A stretch of 14,390 nucleotides of DNA from Eubacteriaceae bacterium UBA1433 (GTDB lineage Bacteria; Bacillota; Clostridia; Eubacteriales; UBA1433), in the NCBI GenBank assembly GCA_002329295.1, contig DCTT01000011.1, positions 21,670 through 36,059 on the forward strand. Direction: 5' to 3'. Position 1 is the first letter of the stretch. Each line of letters starts with the position of its first letter. Shown in pieces: positions 12,728-14,390 of the stretch. Under the pieces are notes generated by a model. The model had not been told where the DNA came from. It did not search any database and saw only the letters and a program-made list of their open reading frames with translations. Both the position numbers and the translations under genes were made by a program.

Positions 12728-13705
12728 TTACAGTTTCACCTGCATTTCTGCCATTTCCGCCAGTTTATACACATGCTCTAAACCCTGCATCAATCTGTCA
12801 TCAATCACGCTGAAATTTTTTGCCATAGCGGCAGGAAGCATATCTACGAAAAACAAATTTGCCCCCGCCTTCAGCGCATTGAAATTGCCTTCAACATCCG
12901 ACAGTCCCTTTTTCATATCTTCTCCCGGCTGTGCTGCGGTAATGTTAATCGCAGGCATCATCAATCGCAAGATGGAAATTTCTTTTAAATTCGTGGTCAA
13001 ATCTCCTCGCGCACCCTCCTTTGCAAGAGGCGTTCCCGCCGCAGGAAAATAGGGAATGACCGGCGCCCAACTGATATTGAGCTTTTTCATCAATAAAATA
13101 TCTTCGGCAATATCATTTAGGCTCTGTCCGGGATATCCTACAATGTTGCCCGATGCCAGATGCATACCGCTCTGTTTGACTTCTTCTATTGCTTGCATGC
13201 GTTTTTTGAAATTCGTCGACGGGTTCAATCGATTAAATCCCGCTTCGTTGGACATTTCAAATTTCATGACATACTCGTCAACGCCCGCCGCTTTTAATTC
13301 CTCATATTGCTGTCGATGATATTCTCCCGCTGCCAAGGAGATAAAAAAACCCATCTCATTCAATGCGCTTACAAAAGCAAGAATCTCTTCAAACCTATAC
13401 AACGGATCTTCACCCGATATCAAAAAAATGCGTCTCAACCCCAACTCCCAAGCATTTTTACCCAGTGCGATGATTTCTTTTGCTTCAATGCGGTAGCGCT
13501 CGATTTGGGTGTTGCCTGCCCGCATTCCGCAATACAGACATTGATTTTTGCAAACATTGCTGTACCCCAGCATCGCCGCAACCCGTACGGCGTTGTTATT
13601 GTTTTCTGCATATACCTGCCTTGCTTTCGGCATAATTCCCTGCCGATATACCTCTTTAGGCATTTGCAAAATATCCAAAATCTGTTCTTTGGTTGTAATA
13701 TTCAT
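12728..13705 (-). CDS. Radical SAM enzyme of the HydE/HmdB/PylB group
   Basis: 325-residue radical S-adenosylmethionine enzyme. The iron-sulfur cluster motif CxxxCxxC is C52, C56 and C59 in NVCKNQCLYCGMR. It is followed by ERYRIEAKEI, LISGEDP (95-101), GEYHRQQYEELKAAGVDEY, NIVGYPGQSLNDIAEDI and PAINITAAQP, the same order of motifs as in HydE (diiron hydrogenase maturation) and its relatives HmdB and PylB. These three are the only cysteines I see, so the second C-terminal cluster of some HydE proteins is absent. No hydF, hydG, hydrogenase or pyrrolysine gene is nearby, so the substrate is open. The start has a weak GAAG-type ribosome binding site. No convincing terminator follows it before the T-box promoter 17 bases downstream of its stop. 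Confidence 0.82.
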   Translation of the reverse strand: MNITTKEQILDILQMPKEVYRQGIMPKARQVYAENNNNAVRVAAMLGYSNVCKNQCLYCGMRAGNTQIERYRIEAKEIIALGKNAWELGLRRIFLISGEDPLYRFEEILAFVSALNEMGFFISLAAGEYHRQQYEELKAAGVDEYVMKFEMSNEAGFNRLNPSTNFKKRMQAIEEVKQSGMHLASGNIVGYPGQSLNDIAEDILLMKKLNISWAPVIPYFPAAGTPLAKEGARGDLTTNLKEISILRLMMPAINITAAQPGEDMKKGLSDVEGNFNALKAGANLFFVDMLPAAMAKNFSVIDDRLMQGLEHVYKLAEMAEMQVKL

Positions 13706-13741
13706 TTTTTCACTTCTTTCTGCAACAGCAAATATGCGTTT

Positions 13742-13770
13742 AGTGTAATGCCGTTTTATGCAAAAGTCAA
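13742..13770 (-). promoter_or_regulatory. Probable promoter of the radical SAM gene
   Basis: Minus strand TTGACT (13765-13770), 17 bases, TACACT (13742-13747). The -35 box is good; the -10 box matches at four of six positions. It lies just beyond the clpB terminator. Confidence 0.55.
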
Positions 13771-13782
13771 TTCCGGCACAAC

Positions 13783-13812
13783 AAAAAAGAGCGCGAAAAC
13801 GATGCGCTCTTT
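13783..13812 (-). terminator. Terminator of clpB
   Basis: Perfect 9-bp stem AAAGAGCGC / GCGCTCTTT (13786-13794 with 13804-13812), nine-base loop, and six T on the minus strand. It begins ten bases after the clpB stop codon. Confidence 0.9.
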
Positions 13813-13822
13813 GAAAGAAATT

Positions 13823-14390
13823 TTACCGTTCCTGTTCGTCCTGTTCATCTTGTTCAATTTTGCTTGTAAGCTCATTGCCGTCATAATCGATTATGATCGT
13901 GCTGCCCGCCGGCATGCTTTGTTCAATAATAATACGGCCTATCATCGTCTCCACCTTGTTTTGTAAAAATCTGCGCAACGGCCGCGCTCCGTATACGGGA
14001 TTATAAGCATTGTCAATGACATATTCTTTTGCCGCATTGGTCAAGTGTAAGTTTAATTGTTGCTCTTTGAGTCTTTCATCTATTTTGTCCACCATCAAGT
14101 CTACAATTTGTACGATTTCATATTTCGTAAGCGGTTTATAGAAAACAATCTCATCCAACCTGTTCAAAAACTCCGGCCGAAAACTTTGTTTCAGCAATTG
14201 TTCCACTTGTTTTCTCGCCTCTTCAGTGATGTTGCCGCCCATATCAATGCCTTCCAATAGATACATCGAGCCGATATTGGACGTTAAAATGATAATGGTG
14301 TTTTTAAAATCCACTGTTCGTCCCTGTGAATCCGTAATGCGACCGTCATCCAATACTTGCAATAAAATATTAAACACATCGGGATGCGCT
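13823..14390 (-). CDS. clpB: ClpB disaggregase, C-terminal part (5' end outside window)
   Basis: Hsp100 AAA+ chaperone that rescues aggregated proteins with DnaK, cytoplasmic. The visible 188 residues are the end of the second ATPase domain, reading from AHPDVFNILLQVLDDGR at the edge. They include GRTVDFKNTIIILTSNIGS (sensor 1 region), SFRPEFLNRLDEIVF with the arginine finger region, and NPVYGARPLRRFLQ (sensor 2). The EARKQVEQLLKQSFRPEFLNR form and the absence of a ClpC-type C-terminal extension favour ClpB over ClpC. The C-terminus ends in an acidic tail of repeated DEQ units. The GTG at 14377 is an internal valine, not a start. Some 670 residues lie outside the window. Confidence 0.94.
   Translation of the reverse strand, partial: AHPDVFNILLQVLDDGRITDSQGRTVDFKNTIIILTSNIGSMYLLEGIDMGGNITEEARKQVEQLLKQSFRPEFLNRLDEIVFYKPLTKYEIVQIVDLMVDKIDERLKEQQLNLHLTNAAKEYVIDNAYNPVYGARPLRRFLQNKVETMIGRIIIEQSMPAGSTIIIDYDGNELTSKIEQDEQDEQER

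Noticed and set aside
1..14390. CRISPR array, insertion sequence, prophage or defence system
   Set aside because: No direct-repeat array, transposase, integrase, phage structural gene or nuclease/toxin pair was seen on either strand.

Overview
The window is AT-rich, compact DNA with Gram-positive style signals: strong GGAGG-type ribosome binding sites, TTGACA/TATAAT promoters, U-tailed hairpin terminators and a T-box leader. A rubrerythrin, a YhaM exoribonuclease, a DivIC-like divisome protein, a YabE-type G5/3D wall protein, an XpaC-like protein and a HydE-like radical SAM enzyme together suggest an anaerobic member of the Bacillota (clostridial or a relative). I cannot name the species. Nothing here looks like a prophage, CRISPR array or insertion sequence; most of the window is housekeeping chromosome.

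Layout from left to right. Positions 1-536 (+) hold the end of a rubrerythrin gene, closed by a two-way terminator. Positions 700-2360 (-) hold two independently promoted genes, an isochorismatase-type hydrolase and an XpaC-like membrane protein. Positions 2487-2668 (-) are a complete tRNA-Ser(GGA) unit with consensus promoter and terminator. Positions 2687-3995 (-) are a divIC-like / yhaM operon. Positions 4178-5205 (+) are the only accessory-looking stretch: a frameshifted, start-less remnant of an exported-looking repeat protein, then a four-helix membrane protein whose promoter lies in a perfect inverted repeat. Positions 5223-7108 (-) hold a YabE-like gene followed by rpe. Positions 7094-10437 (-) are an operon of lipoprotein, permease, ATPase and TatD nuclease, expressed from a promoter followed by a terminator-like hairpin in its leader. 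Positions 10441-12710 (-) are metG behind a methionine-specific T-box. Positions 12728-13770 (-) carry an orphan radical SAM enzyme, and the right edge (-) is the end of clpB.

How it fits together: metG, tatD and a yabE-type gene keep the order I recall from Bacillus subtilis (metS-yabD-yabE), with an ABC uptake operon inserted between metG and tatD, so that tatD is now the last gene of the transporter operon. For two genes (XpaC-like and YabE-like) the longest open frame begins at or upstream of the predicted transcription start, so I moved the starts to internal ATGs that have Shine-Dalgarno sites. The items most worth checking are the hairpin/upstream-ORF leader of the ABC operon, the broken repeat protein at 4178-4703, the operator-like dyad at 4724-4752, and the orphan radical SAM gene that has no clear terminator before the metG T-box.
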